Source: Microthrixaceae bacterium
GTDB taxonomy: Bacteria > Actinomycetota > Acidimicrobiia > Acidimicrobiales > Microtrichaceae
Length of the DNA stretch: 58,485 bases
NCBI GenBank assembly: GCA_023957975.1
Contig: JAMLGM010000012.1
Coordinates: 1-58,485 of the forward strand
Reading direction: 5' to 3'
In this document: positions 33,237 through 41,232 of the stretch, one piece after another
Layout: each line of letters opens with the position of its first letter
Position numbering within the stretch: the first letter of the stretch is position 1
Made by a program: the position numbers and the translations under genes
The notes under the pieces: generated by a model
Databases searched by the model: none
What the model was told of the DNA's origin: nothing
The model's input: the letters and a program-made list of their open reading frames with translations, nothing else

Positions 33237-34212
33237 GGCGATGGCCGCGGGTGGGTCCGGCGGCCGATACCCGTTCCCGACGGTTCCCGACGGCTGGTTC
33301 TCGATCGCCCCGTCCGATCTGGTCGGCGCAGGTGAGGCCGTGCCGGTCACCAGCCTCGATCGGGACTTCGTGGTCATGCGCACCGAAACGGGGACGGCGC
33401 AGGTCTTCGATGCCCACTGCCCCCACCTCGGAGCGCATCTCGGGGTCGGCGGAATCGTGTGCGGCGAGACCCTCACCTGCCCATTCCACGGGTGGGTTTT
33501 CGATGCCGAGGGTCGCCTCATCGAGGTGCCGCGACTCGACCGTCGACCGCCTCGAGCGACGTTGCCGACGTGGCACACCCGCGAACTCAACGACCGGATC
33601 TTCGTGTGGCACCACGCGTCGGGCATCGACCCCACCTACGAGATCACCCCCTATCGCACCGATGGCGCCTGGACGCCGTGGAACATCAACTCCTATCGGG
33701 TGCGCGTCGGGGTCCAGGATCTCACCGAGAACATCATCGACTCGTCGCACTTCTGGATGGTCCACGACATGGAACCTCCGAGCGACGACCGCCAGATCGT
33801 CAGCTTCGATGGGCCGTCGATGGTCGTCGATCAGCATTTGAAGGTGACCGCGGTGGATGCCGCCGGCTTCGAGGTCCACTCGGTGACGACCACCAACGGC
33901 CCCGGGATCGTGGCGGTCGAGGTGCGAGAAGCGGGCCTCGACATGTTGACCTACATCACCCAGACGCCGATCGACGGCGAGATCACCGAGATCACCATCC
34001 ACTTCTCGATGCGCGAGCTCGACGACCCCGAGGCCACCGCCGCGATCGCGGCGCTCAACGACCAGGTCACCAACACACAATTCGCCCAGGACATCGCCAT
34101 CTGGGAGAACAAGGTCTACCGCCAGCGGCCGATCCTCACCGCGGTCGACGGGCCGGTGCACGAGTACCGGCGATGGTTCCGCCAGTTCTACTCATCGCTC
34201 GGGGACACCTGA
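33226..34212 (+). CDS. Rieske non-heme iron oxygenase (KshA-like)
   Basis: 328 residues. Rieske 2Fe-2S site: CPHLGAHLG then CPFHGW (CxH...CxxH). The mononuclear iron site is in ENIIDSSHFWMVHD, with two His, and a late Asp/Glu is expected as third ligand. Architecture and residues resemble the oxygenase component of 3-ketosteroid 9-alpha-hydroxylase, so a steroid or terpenoid ring substrate is plausible. A separate reductase is needed and none is seen nearby. Overlaps the upstream reductase-like gene by 11 bp. Ends just before the 50-bp palindrome. Confidence 0.9.
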   Translation: MAPEAMAAGGSGGRYPFPTVPDGWFSIAPSDLVGAGEAVPVTSLDRDFVVMRTETGTAQVFDAHCPHLGAHLGVGGIVCGETLTCPFHGWVFDAEGRLIEVPRLDRRPPRATLPTWHTRELNDRIFVWHHASGIDPTYEITPYRTDGAWTPWNINSYRVRVGVQDLTENIIDSSHFWMVHDMEPPSDDRQIVSFDGPSMVVDQHLKVTAVDAAGFEVHSVTTTNGPGIVAVEVREAGLDMLTYITQTPIDGEITEITIHFSMRELDDPEATAAIAALNDQVTNTQFAQDIAIWENKVYRQRPILTAVDGPVHEYRRWFRQFYSSLGDT

Positions 34213-34228
34213 CCCGCGCCACCAGCCT

Positions 34229-34278
34229 GTTCTCCGATAACCAGTGGTCGTGATCACGACCACTGGTTATCGGAGAAC
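34229..34278. repeat. Dispersed 50-bp palindrome, copy 2 (perfect)
   Basis: Perfect 50-bp palindrome centred at 34253/34254. The core is identical to the 34-bp palindrome at 6491-6524. It lies between the convergent Rieske and argC genes. Confidence 0.95.
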
Positions 34279-34299
34279 GGGCGCAAGAGCGCTGGCGGG

Positions 34300-35331
34300 T
34301 TACGGGGTGAGGCCGACGCGGGGCAGGCCGAGCGTCTCGTCGAAGCCCGCCATCAGGTTGAGGCACTGCAGCGCCTGGCCGGCGGTGCCCTTCACGAGGT
34401 TGTCGAGCGCGCTCAATACGATCACCGTGTCGGTGCGTTCGTCATATCGGCCGGTCAGGTGTGCCGTGTTCGAGCCCTGCGTGGCCTTGGTCGAAGGAAT
34501 CCGGTCGCTCACGACGACGAACGGCGAATCAGCGTACGCGTCACGCAGCACCTCCATCACGGTCTCGGTGGATGTGCCCGCGGTCGCACGACCGTAGATC
34601 GTGGCGAGGATGCCTCGGTTCATCGGGGCGAGGTGCGGTGTGAACAGCAATGACGCGCCGGTGTGGGCCTCCATCTCGGGGGTGTGACGGTGGTTCATGA
34701 GTCCGTAGGCGGTGAAGTCCTCGTCGACCTGACAGAACGTGGTGTTCGGCTTGGGTGGACGGCCCGCGCCAGACACGCCGGAGGCAGCGTCGACGATCAC
34801 GCCTCTCGGCTCGATCAACCCGGCGGCGACGACCGGCGCCAATCCGACAATGGCCGTGGTGGGGTAGCAACCCGGAGCAGCGACGAAACGGGCCGAGCGC
34901 AGTTCGTCGCGGTACAGCTCGGGCAATCCGTAGGTGAAGCGTTCCAGCAGTTCGGGCGCGGTGTGAGGTTCTCCGTACCAGGTCGTGTACTGATCGGGAT
35001 CGCGAAGACGAAAGTCGGCAGCGAGATCGATGACGAACTCGACATTGTCGACGAGGGCCGGCACCAACGCCTGCGAGGCGCCATGGGGCAGCCCCAGGAT
35101 GACGGTGTCGACCTCGGAGAGCATCGAGGCGTCGAACGTCGCGAAGCGAGCGTCGCCGTAGGCTGCTGCGAGCGACGGGTAGAGGTCGCCGATCGCCGTA
35201 CCGGCCTCGGAGTTTCCGGTGGCCCACACGACCTCCACCCCGGGGTGACCGACAGCGAGGCGCAGCACCTCGGATCCAGCGAACCCAGAGGCGCCGATGA
35301 TTCCGATCTTCCGGACGTTCTGCATAGTCAT
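34300..35331 (-). CDS. argC: N-acetyl-gamma-glutamyl-phosphate reductase
   Basis: 343 residues. NADPH-dependent reduction in arginine synthesis. NAD(P)-loop GASGFAGSEVLRL; the catalytic Cys is in AAPGCYPTTAI; HRHTPEME is also present. The start is ATG 35331 or 35325 (MTMQNVRKIG or MQNVRKIG); both overlap the ArgR box, and AGGG lies a few bases before the first. The frame continues upstream to 35394 only through the operator. Formerly first gene of argCJBDFRGH; now alone, with the HNH gene divergent on one side and argJ more than 3 kb away. Confidence 0.96.
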   Translation of the reverse strand: MTMQNVRKIGIIGASGFAGSEVLRLAVGHPGVEVVWATGNSEAGTAIGDLYPSLAAAYGDARFATFDASMLSEVDTVILGLPHGASQALVPALVDNVEFVIDLAADFRLRDPDQYTTWYGEPHTAPELLERFTYGLPELYRDELRSARFVAAPGCYPTTAIVGLAPVVAAGLIEPRGVIVDAASGVSGAGRPPKPNTTFCQVDEDFTAYGLMNHRHTPEMEAHTGASLLFTPHLAPMNRGILATIYGRATAGTSTETVMEVLRDAYADSPFVVVSDRIPSTKATQGSNTAHLTGRYDERTDTVIVLSALDNLVKGTAGQALQCLNLMAGFDETLGLPRVGLTP

Positions 35332-35334
35332 GCA
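35321..35334 (-). promoter_or_regulatory. ArgR box at the argC start codon
   Basis: TGCATAGTCATGCA is a near-perfect palindrome of the same class as those before argF and argD. It covers both candidate argC start codons. Further half-sites (GCATAG at 35342, TGCATG at 35358) lie upstream. Confidence 0.72.
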
Positions 35335-35421
35335 CCCTATCGCATAGCTGGCGAGGATGCATGACCACGCGGAGCTCAGCCCTCCCATGCCCACCCTGGG
35401 TGAAATTACCCATGCAATTTA

Positions 35422-35437
35422 TCGAACGCCCGTTCGT
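35422..35437 (+). promoter_or_regulatory. LexA-box-like palindrome upstream of the second DUF222/HNH gene
   Basis: TCGAACGCCCGTTCGT matches 15 of 16 positions of TCGAACnnnnGTTCGA if the spacer is ignored. It lies 21-36 bp before the start codon. Confidence 0.65.
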
Positions 35438-35449
35438 TTTATGGTTACA

Positions 35450-35465
35450 ATGAACACATGTTCGA
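35450..35465 (+). promoter_or_regulatory. Second LexA-like palindrome, over the start codon
   Basis: ATGAACACATGTTCGA has a perfect GAACnnnnGTTC core. The ATG of the gene (35458) is inside the spacer, as in the first DUF222/HNH gene. Confidence 0.55.
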
Positions 35466-37380
35466 TCCCCTCGCATCACGTCATGAGCGTTCCGGCACGG
35501 CCGGGAACGACGAGGCGACGTCGAACGCGACATCGAACGCGACGTCGAACGCGGGCACCGGTTCTGACAGCCGCCGACATCGCGCCGAGGTCGCAGAGAG
35601 CTACGCCGACTACGACAACCTCGAGGCGCAGATCCGCACGCTGGCTGGCGAGATCAACGCGGCTCACGCCCGCCTCGCGATCAAGGTTGCCGATCTGACC
35701 TCGCATCAGCGGTACAACGCCGGTGGAGACTGGCGGTCGGTGATCCACTGGCTGGTCGTCAACTGCGGAATGACCCGCTCGACGGCACAACAGGTCGCCC
35801 ATGTCGCCGAGGCCGTCTCCGAACAAGCGATGCCAACCGTCATGGAGCGGGCGAGCCAGGGCGCCGTCTCGCTTGGCATGGCGGCGATGGCGGCTCGGGT
35901 CGCCTGCCCCGAAAACGACGAGGCGCTCGCCTCCATCGTCACCACCGCAACCACCCCACAGGCGGCGCGGGCCTTTCGCTGGTACCGCAAGGTCCGCCCC
36001 GAGGCCGAGGAAAGCGCCGAGAAAGGCGCCAACGAAAGCGCCGCGGAAAGCGCCGCGGGCAACGACGGCGATGGAAGCGCCGCGGGCAACGACGGCGATG
36101 GAAGCGCCGACGGTGGAACCGGAAGCGGCGCCGGGCCTGACGGGGAACCCGACGACTCTGGCACCTCTACGGGCGACGATGACGCTCCCGGCCAGACCTC
36201 CGGTTCTGCCAACGGTGCCGATGGCAACACGACGGCCGTACCGAACCCACCCGTCGGCCCCGGAGGCGGACACACCGACGAGATCGACGTCACCGACGAC
36301 GACGAGACCTACTGGCGAACCTGGCACGACGAGCACGGATTCTGGCGGGTCAACGGCAGGGCGCCACTCGAACTTGGCGCACTGCTCGACGAGGCCTTCG
36401 AGGCCGCACGACGCAGCGCCCAACGCAACGAGAGATTCGACGATGAGCCCGAGCGCGCCGCCGCGGCCAACAGCGCAGGCGACACCGGGCGTTCCAAACA
36501 GGGCGATACCGCCGGTGACCCCGCAGCGGGCGACACGACGGGCGCACCCGTGGGCGACATCGCGAGGACTGCGTCAGGCGACTCAGCGGACGCCGCACCC
36601 GATTCAGGCGCCGCACCGGGGCCAGACACCCCACCCGCTTCCAGCAGCGATCGACCCGAGCGGAACCCGGTTCCCTCCAACTACTCGATCATGTATCACT
36701 TCGGCCGGCTGGCCCTAGAAGCGGCCCGTTCCCACAACCTGACCCGTGAGGGCAACGAACCGTTCTGCGTGAATGTGCTGATCGACATCGACACCCTCGT
36801 CACACAGAAACTCCGTCCCGACTCGGTCGCCACGCTGCTCAACGGCGCCGACCTCACGCCCGACATCGTGGCGATGCTCGCTCGAGCCGGGACACTGCAA
36901 TTGCTCTGGCATCAAAAGGGGGTGCCGCTCAAACTCGGCACCGAGCACCGCTTCGCGTCACCGGCTCAACGAAAGGCGCTGCGGTTCCAGTACGGCGGCT
37001 GTGCCGTCCCCGGTTGCGGGCAGTCGCGTTTTCTCCACTATCACCACGTCCAGCCATACCCGCACGGGCCGACCGACCTCGACAACCTGGTCCCGATCTG
37101 CTCGTTCCACCATCGCCGTGTCCATGGCGGGCACCTCGATATCACGATCGTCGATGGCATCGCCGAGTTCCGTGACGGACGCGGAAGCCTGCTCGGCAAC
37201 ACGTTGGCACGCCACATGGTCGAGGGCGCACCGCACCGGCCGAGCGAACAGTCCTTGCGCGACCACATCGACAACACTGCCATCGACAAGTACACGGCTA
37301 AGCCATGCGGGGGTGGCGCACCACTCACAGCGTGGGCACTCGACACCTGGGTTGAGGGCCTCCTCTACCGCCCCCGATGA
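35458..37380 (+). CDS. DUF222 / HNH endonuclease (13E12-type), repeat-rich
   Basis: 640 residues, longer than the first copy. The N-terminus carries three TSNA units from a 12-bp array. DUF222-like helices follow (HARLAIKVADLTSHQRYNAGG ... STAQQVAHVAEAVSE). Two low-complexity linkers (about 180-260 and 330-395, Gly/Asp/Ala/Ser) split the DUF222 region. The HNH motif is near residue 515: CAVPGCGQSRFLHYHHVQPYPHG, then NLVPICSFHHRRVHGG. The nuclease role is inferred from the motif. Two LexA-box-like palindromes precede or cover the start. It fills the pheT-argC junction and is convergent with pheT. Confidence 0.85.
   Translation: MFDPLASRHERSGTAGNDEATSNATSNATSNAGTGSDSRRHRAEVAESYADYDNLEAQIRTLAGEINAAHARLAIKVADLTSHQRYNAGGDWRSVIHWLVVNCGMTRSTAQQVAHVAEAVSEQAMPTVMERASQGAVSLGMAAMAARVACPENDEALASIVTTATTPQAARAFRWYRKVRPEAEESAEKGANESAAESAAGNDGDGSAAGNDGDGSADGGTGSGAGPDGEPDDSGTSTGDDDAPGQTSGSANGADGNTTAVPNPPVGPGGGHTDEIDVTDDDETYWRTWHDEHGFWRVNGRAPLELGALLDEAFEAARRSAQRNERFDDEPERAAAANSAGDTGRSKQGDTAGDPAAGDTTGAPVGDIARTASGDSADAAPDSGAAPGPDTPPASSSDRPERNPVPSNYSIMYHFGRLALEAARSHNLTREGNEPFCVNVLIDIDTLVTQKLRPDSVATLLNGADLTPDIVAMLARAGTLQLLWHQKGVPLKLGTEHRFASPAQRKALRFQYGGCAVPGCGQSRFLHYHHVQPYPHGPTDLDNLVPICSFHHRRVHGGHLDITIVDGIAEFRDGRGSLLGNTLARHMVEGAPHRPSEQSLRDHIDNTAIDKYTAKPCGGGAPLTAWALDTWVEGLLYRPR
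35517..35552. repeat. 12-bp tandem array encoding TSNA units
   Basis: GACGTCGAACGC in three copies, one with a single change. Confidence 0.92.
36052..36105. repeat. 27-bp direct repeat in an HNH-protein linker
   Basis: The 27-bp unit starting GCCGCGGGCAACGACGGCG occurs twice, exactly and in frame. Confidence 0.93.
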
Positions 37381-37431
37381 AGGTGGCGCTGAGGACGCTC
37401 CACACTGGTCATGTCGATGTGCCGGCCGCCG

Positions 37432-40008
37432 CTACCGCAACGTCGCGCCGTGGCCGTTCGATGCTGCCTCGATGAGCCGTTCGCGCACCGCCGCAATCTC
37501 GGCGTCCTTGAGCGTGTGGTCGAGCGCCTGCACCCGGATTCGGTAGGCCAGCGAGCGACCACCTCCACCGGTTGAGGCCGCGGCACCCGAGGCATCGCCC
37601 GCGGCACCCGGGGCATCGCCCGCGGCACCCGGGGCATCGCCCGCGGCACCCGGGGCATCGCCCGCATCACCAACGCCACCCGCGGCGGCACCGGCGGCGC
37701 CGCCACGAAAGACGTCGAACAACTCCACCGACACGACCTCGGGCGCGGCACCCCGCAACGTCTGTCCCAACACATCTGCGCCGACCGAGTCCGCCACCCG
37801 GAATGCGAGATCGAAATCAGCGCTGGGCATCCGACTGATTGGACGCGCCTTGGCCTCGCTGCGCGCCACACTCAACAGGCCATCGCCACCGTGCCAGGCC
37901 TCGGGGCCGCCGAGGGTGAACGATACGTAGGCCACCCGTTCGGAAATCCCGTGTCGCTCGGCGACCGCCGGATCGATCTCACCCACAACTCCGATGTCGG
38001 CACCCTTTTTCTTCGAGCCGGCGCGGATCACCCCGCTGCGTCCCGGGTGCAGGCCGCCGACCGGCTCGTTACGGATGGTGACCGGACCCACCAGGCCGAA
38101 CAGCGTCGTCATGCGCCGTGCCAACTCCACGGCGTCTCGCGCATCGCGACCGGCGAGCACCACGGCGACCTCCTCCCATTCCACCGGCAACCCGCCATCG
38201 GGGGCCGCGGCGAAGCAGTGGCCGATCTCGAACAGCCCGACACCGACCTGACGATGTGTCGCGTTGTACCCAACCGTCTTCACCAGACCCGGCAACAGCG
38301 AGGTTCGAAGTACCGACTCCTCAGCGACGAGCGGATTGGCGACTCGCACCGCATCGGCCCGAACCCCGGAGTTCTCCGCATCACCGGGCGCGAGGAACGC
38401 CATCGGGGTGACTTCGTTCAACCCAGTAGCGACGAGGAACCGGCGCAGACGACGGATATCGACCTGTCGATCGGTGAGGCCTCCCCCGGTCGGCGACTTC
38501 GGCAGCGTCTTGCCGAAACGGCCATAGCCGTGCAGCCTCGCGACCTCCTCGATGGCATCGATCTCGGCGGTCGAATCAGGGCGCCACGACGGCACCTCGA
38601 CCGCGAACACATCGGAATCGATCACCTCGGAATCGATCACCTCGGAATCACCCGCCACGCCGCCACGATCCGAGGTGGTGAACCGGATCGAGTCGAGATA
38701 CCCGCGGATCTCCCCGGTCGACAACGAGGATCCGAGAATTGCGTTCACCCGCGCTGTTCGTACGTCGAAACGCGCCGGCTTCGGCGTGTTGCCTTCTGCG
38801 ACGACGACGCCGGGGTGCAACGTCGCCCCCTGTGCAACGAGCAACTGCGAGATGCGCAGCGCAGCCCGCTCGGCCATCTCCGGGTCGACGCCCTTTTCAA
38901 ACCTGGCCGACGCCTCCGAACGCAACCCCAGCCGCTTCGAGGTGAACCCGATTTCCTTGGGGGCGAACCAGGCGGCCTCCAACAGGACGGTCTCGGTGCT
39001 GTCGCCGATCTCGGTGTCGGCACCACCCATCACGCCGGCGATTCCGACCGCAACATCCGCACCATCGACGATCACCCCGTCTCGAGAGACCAAGGTTCGG
39101 GTCTGCCCGTCGAGGGTGACGATCGTTTCCCCTTCCACGGCCCGGCGCACGCCCAGCGCACCGCCGGACACCTTGGCGAGGTCGTAGGTGTGGTTCGGCT
39201 GTCCGTACTCGAGCATCACGTAGTTCGAGATATCCACGACGCTGTTGATCGGGCGCATCCCGAGGTGGATGAGTCGCTGTTGCATCCACTCCGGCGAGGT
39301 GCCGATCTTGACGCCTGTGAGCACCCGAGCGGTGAATCGACCGCAAAGGTCCGGATCCGAGATCGACACCGACGCGACGTCGGCCGCCGGCGAACCCGAT
39401 TCGGCAACATCGATTTCCGGAAGCACAAACTCCAGGCCGAGGCCGGCAGCGACATCGCGGGCGATACCGATCACCGACATGGCGTCGGGGCGATTCGGAG
39501 TGAGGTCGAGGTCGAACAGCGCGTCGGCTTCGATGCCGAGTACGCCGGCGATCGGAGCGCCGATCGCCGCCGATTCATCGAGGATCAGGATTCCGGAGTG
39601 GTCGTCGCCGATCTCCAACTCGCGGCCCGAACACATCATGCCCTCGGAGAGTTCACCGCGAAGTTTGCGCTTCTCGATGACCATCCCGCCGGGCATGGTG
39701 GTGCCGAGCGTTGCGAGCGGCACCTTGTCTCCGACCTCGAAATTCGTGGCGCCGCAGCAGATGTGCAGCGGCTCGCCGCCAGCACCGATGTCGACGCGGA
39801 CGAGTTGGATGCGATCGGCGTTCGGGTGCGGCGAGCGCTCGAGGACCTCGCCGACGACGATTCCCTCGAGATTGCCGAGTCGCACGACCTCCTCGCAGCA
39901 GAGACCGAGCTCGGTCATGTGTTCGCCGAGCGCCTCGGCGTCGCCGCCAATCGGATGATCGAGGAGTCCTGGAACGTACTCGGCGAGCCAGTTGTGAAGA
40001 ACCTTCAT
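37432..40008 (-). CDS. pheT: Phenylalanyl-tRNA synthetase beta subunit with two repeat insertions
   Basis: 858 residues. Partner of PheS in the (alpha-beta)2 enzyme; the beta chain carries tRNA binding and editing. The N-terminal EMAP-like domain (HPNADRIQLVRVDIG), the B3/B4 editing region, the B5 domain, and a C-terminal FDX-ACB anticodon-binding domain (ISRMPSADFDLAFRV ... LIEAASNGHGATLR) are in order. Two low-complexity inserts are repeat-encoded: DSEVI units near residue 455 (38612-38656), and GDAPGAA heptapeptides near 785-815 (37579-37662), which split the FDX-ACB domain between VELFDVFRG and RSLAYRIRVQ. ATG 40008 begins the family-typical MKVLHNWLAEYV. It follows pheS by 56 bp. Confidence 0.96.
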   Translation of the reverse strand: MKVLHNWLAEYVPGLLDHPIGGDAEALGEHMTELGLCCEEVVRLGNLEGIVVGEVLERSPHPNADRIQLVRVDIGAGGEPLHICCGATNFEVGDKVPLATLGTTMPGGMVIEKRKLRGELSEGMMCSGRELEIGDDHSGILILDESAAIGAPIAGVLGIEADALFDLDLTPNRPDAMSVIGIARDVAAGLGLEFVLPEIDVAESGSPAADVASVSISDPDLCGRFTARVLTGVKIGTSPEWMQQRLIHLGMRPINSVVDISNYVMLEYGQPNHTYDLAKVSGGALGVRRAVEGETIVTLDGQTRTLVSRDGVIVDGADVAVGIAGVMGGADTEIGDSTETVLLEAAWFAPKEIGFTSKRLGLRSEASARFEKGVDPEMAERAALRISQLLVAQGATLHPGVVVAEGNTPKPARFDVRTARVNAILGSSLSTGEIRGYLDSIRFTTSDRGGVAGDSEVIDSEVIDSDVFAVEVPSWRPDSTAEIDAIEEVARLHGYGRFGKTLPKSPTGGGLTDRQVDIRRLRRFLVATGLNEVTPMAFLAPGDAENSGVRADAVRVANPLVAEESVLRTSLLPGLVKTVGYNATHRQVGVGLFEIGHCFAAAPDGGLPVEWEEVAVVLAGRDARDAVELARRMTTLFGLVGPVTIRNEPVGGLHPGRSGVIRAGSKKKGADIGVVGEIDPAVAERHGISERVAYVSFTLGGPEAWHGGDGLLSVARSEAKARPISRMPSADFDLAFRVADSVGADVLGQTLRGAAPEVVSVELFDVFRGGAAGAAAGGVGDAGDAPGAAGDAPGAAGDAPGAAGDASGAAASTGGGGRSLAYRIRVQALDHTLKDAEIAAVRERLIEAASNGHGATLR
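37579..37662. repeat. 21-bp tandem array inside pheT, four copies
   Basis: Unit CGCGGCACCCGGGGCATCGC plus C, three exact copies and one with a single change; in frame, giving a seven-residue repeat. Confidence 0.97.
38612..38656. repeat. 15-bp tandem array inside pheT, three copies
   Basis: TCGGAATCGATCACC twice exactly, then a diverged TCGGAATCACCCGCC. In frame. Confidence 0.93.
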
Positions 40009-40064
40009 CGTGTGCTTTCTGAGCGATGGTGAGGAGCAATGGTGATGAGCAATGGCGGCGACGG

Positions 40065-41102
40065 CTAGAACTGCGCCAGGAATCGGACGTCGTTGGTGAC
40101 GAACTCGCGGATGTCGTCCATGCCGTGGCGTTGCATCGCCATCCGTTCGATCCCGAACCCGAACGCGAACCCCGACCACTCCTCGGGGTCGAGCCCACAG
40201 GAACGCAACACGTTGGGGTTGACCATGCCGCAGCCGCCGAGTTCGACCCACTCCCCCGATGCGGTCGTCATGTCGAACTCGGCAGACGGCTCGGTGAACG
40301 GGAAATACGACGGCCGAAGGCGGGTGCGTCGATCGGGGCCGTACAACGCCTTCACGAACGCCTCGATCGTTCCTTGCAGGTCGGCGAACGTAATGCCACG
40401 GTCGACGACGAGCCCTTCGATCTGGTGAAACACCGGCAGGTGGGTGGCATCGGCGGTATCGGAACGAAACGCCCGGCCCGGGGCCACGATGTAGATGGGA
40501 GGCTCCTGGCGCATCATCGTTCGGACCTGCACGGGGCTGGTGTGCGTGCGCAACAGGATCGTCTCGGGCTCTCCCGCCTCGAGATACAGCGTGTCCCACA
40601 TGGAGCGGGCCGGGTGCCCCTCGGGCATGTTGAGCGCCTCGAAGTTGTACCAGTCGGTCTCGACCTCGGGCCCTTCGGCGACGGTGAACCCCAACCCGCA
40701 GAACACGTCCTCAAGCCGTTCGAGGGTCTGGGAGATCAGGTGCATGTGGCCGACCGACGCGTCGACGATTGCCTCGGACAGATCGAGGCGTTCGGCCTCG
40801 AGACGCGAGGCTCGCTCGGCGGCCTCGAATGCGTCTCGACGCTGCGCCACCAATGCCTCGAGTGTCGTGCGGGCCTCGTTGAGCGCTTTGCCCACCGACC
40901 GCTTGCCCTCGTGATCGAGCGCGCCCATTTGAGACTTCAGTGCCGACAGCTTCGACGCTTTGCCGAGGTGGTCGCTGTCGGCGTGGCGAAGCGCATCGAG
41001 AGAGTCGGCGACGCCGATAGCCTGCTGCGCCGCCTCGACGATCGACGCGATCTGGGCGAGGAGGTCACCGCCGGACGAGGAACCGGATGGAGAATCGGAC
41101 AT
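40065..41102 (-). CDS. pheS: Phenylalanyl-tRNA synthetase alpha subunit
   Basis: 345 residues. Catalytic subunit. An N-terminal coiled coil (about 25-90, Ala/Leu/Glu-rich) binds tRNA. Class II motifs: HPARSMWDT, TSPVQVRTM, the phenylalanine pocket region FPFTEPSAEFD, GGCGMVNPNVL, and motif 3 GFGIERMAM. ATG 41102 fits the family N-terminus; the frame extends to 41222 without coding character. Divergent from the lactate-monooxygenase-like gene. Confidence 0.97.
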   Translation of the reverse strand: MSDSPSGSSSGGDLLAQIASIVEAAQQAIGVADSLDALRHADSDHLGKASKLSALKSQMGALDHEGKRSVGKALNEARTTLEALVAQRRDAFEAAERASRLEAERLDLSEAIVDASVGHMHLISQTLERLEDVFCGLGFTVAEGPEVETDWYNFEALNMPEGHPARSMWDTLYLEAGEPETILLRTHTSPVQVRTMMRQEPPIYIVAPGRAFRSDTADATHLPVFHQIEGLVVDRGITFADLQGTIEAFVKALYGPDRRTRLRPSYFPFTEPSAEFDMTTASGEWVELGGCGMVNPNVLRSCGLDPEEWSGFAFGFGIERMAMQRHGMDDIREFVTNDVRFLAQF

Positions 41103-41232
41103 CCGTCCATTCTGCCCGCTCAGCCGCCGACGCCGCGAACCCATTGCGGCGAGGCCGACGGCGCAAACCCGTCGACACTCCCCCGCCCCGTCGACATCGG
41201 CCATCATGGGGAACGGCTTCAAGGGGGCGCAC

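Noticed and set aside
40009..40599. Upstream extension of pheT to 1055 residues
   Set aside because: It is antisense-like Arg-rich sequence lying over the pheS coding region; the family N-terminus MKVLHNWLAEYV is at 40008.
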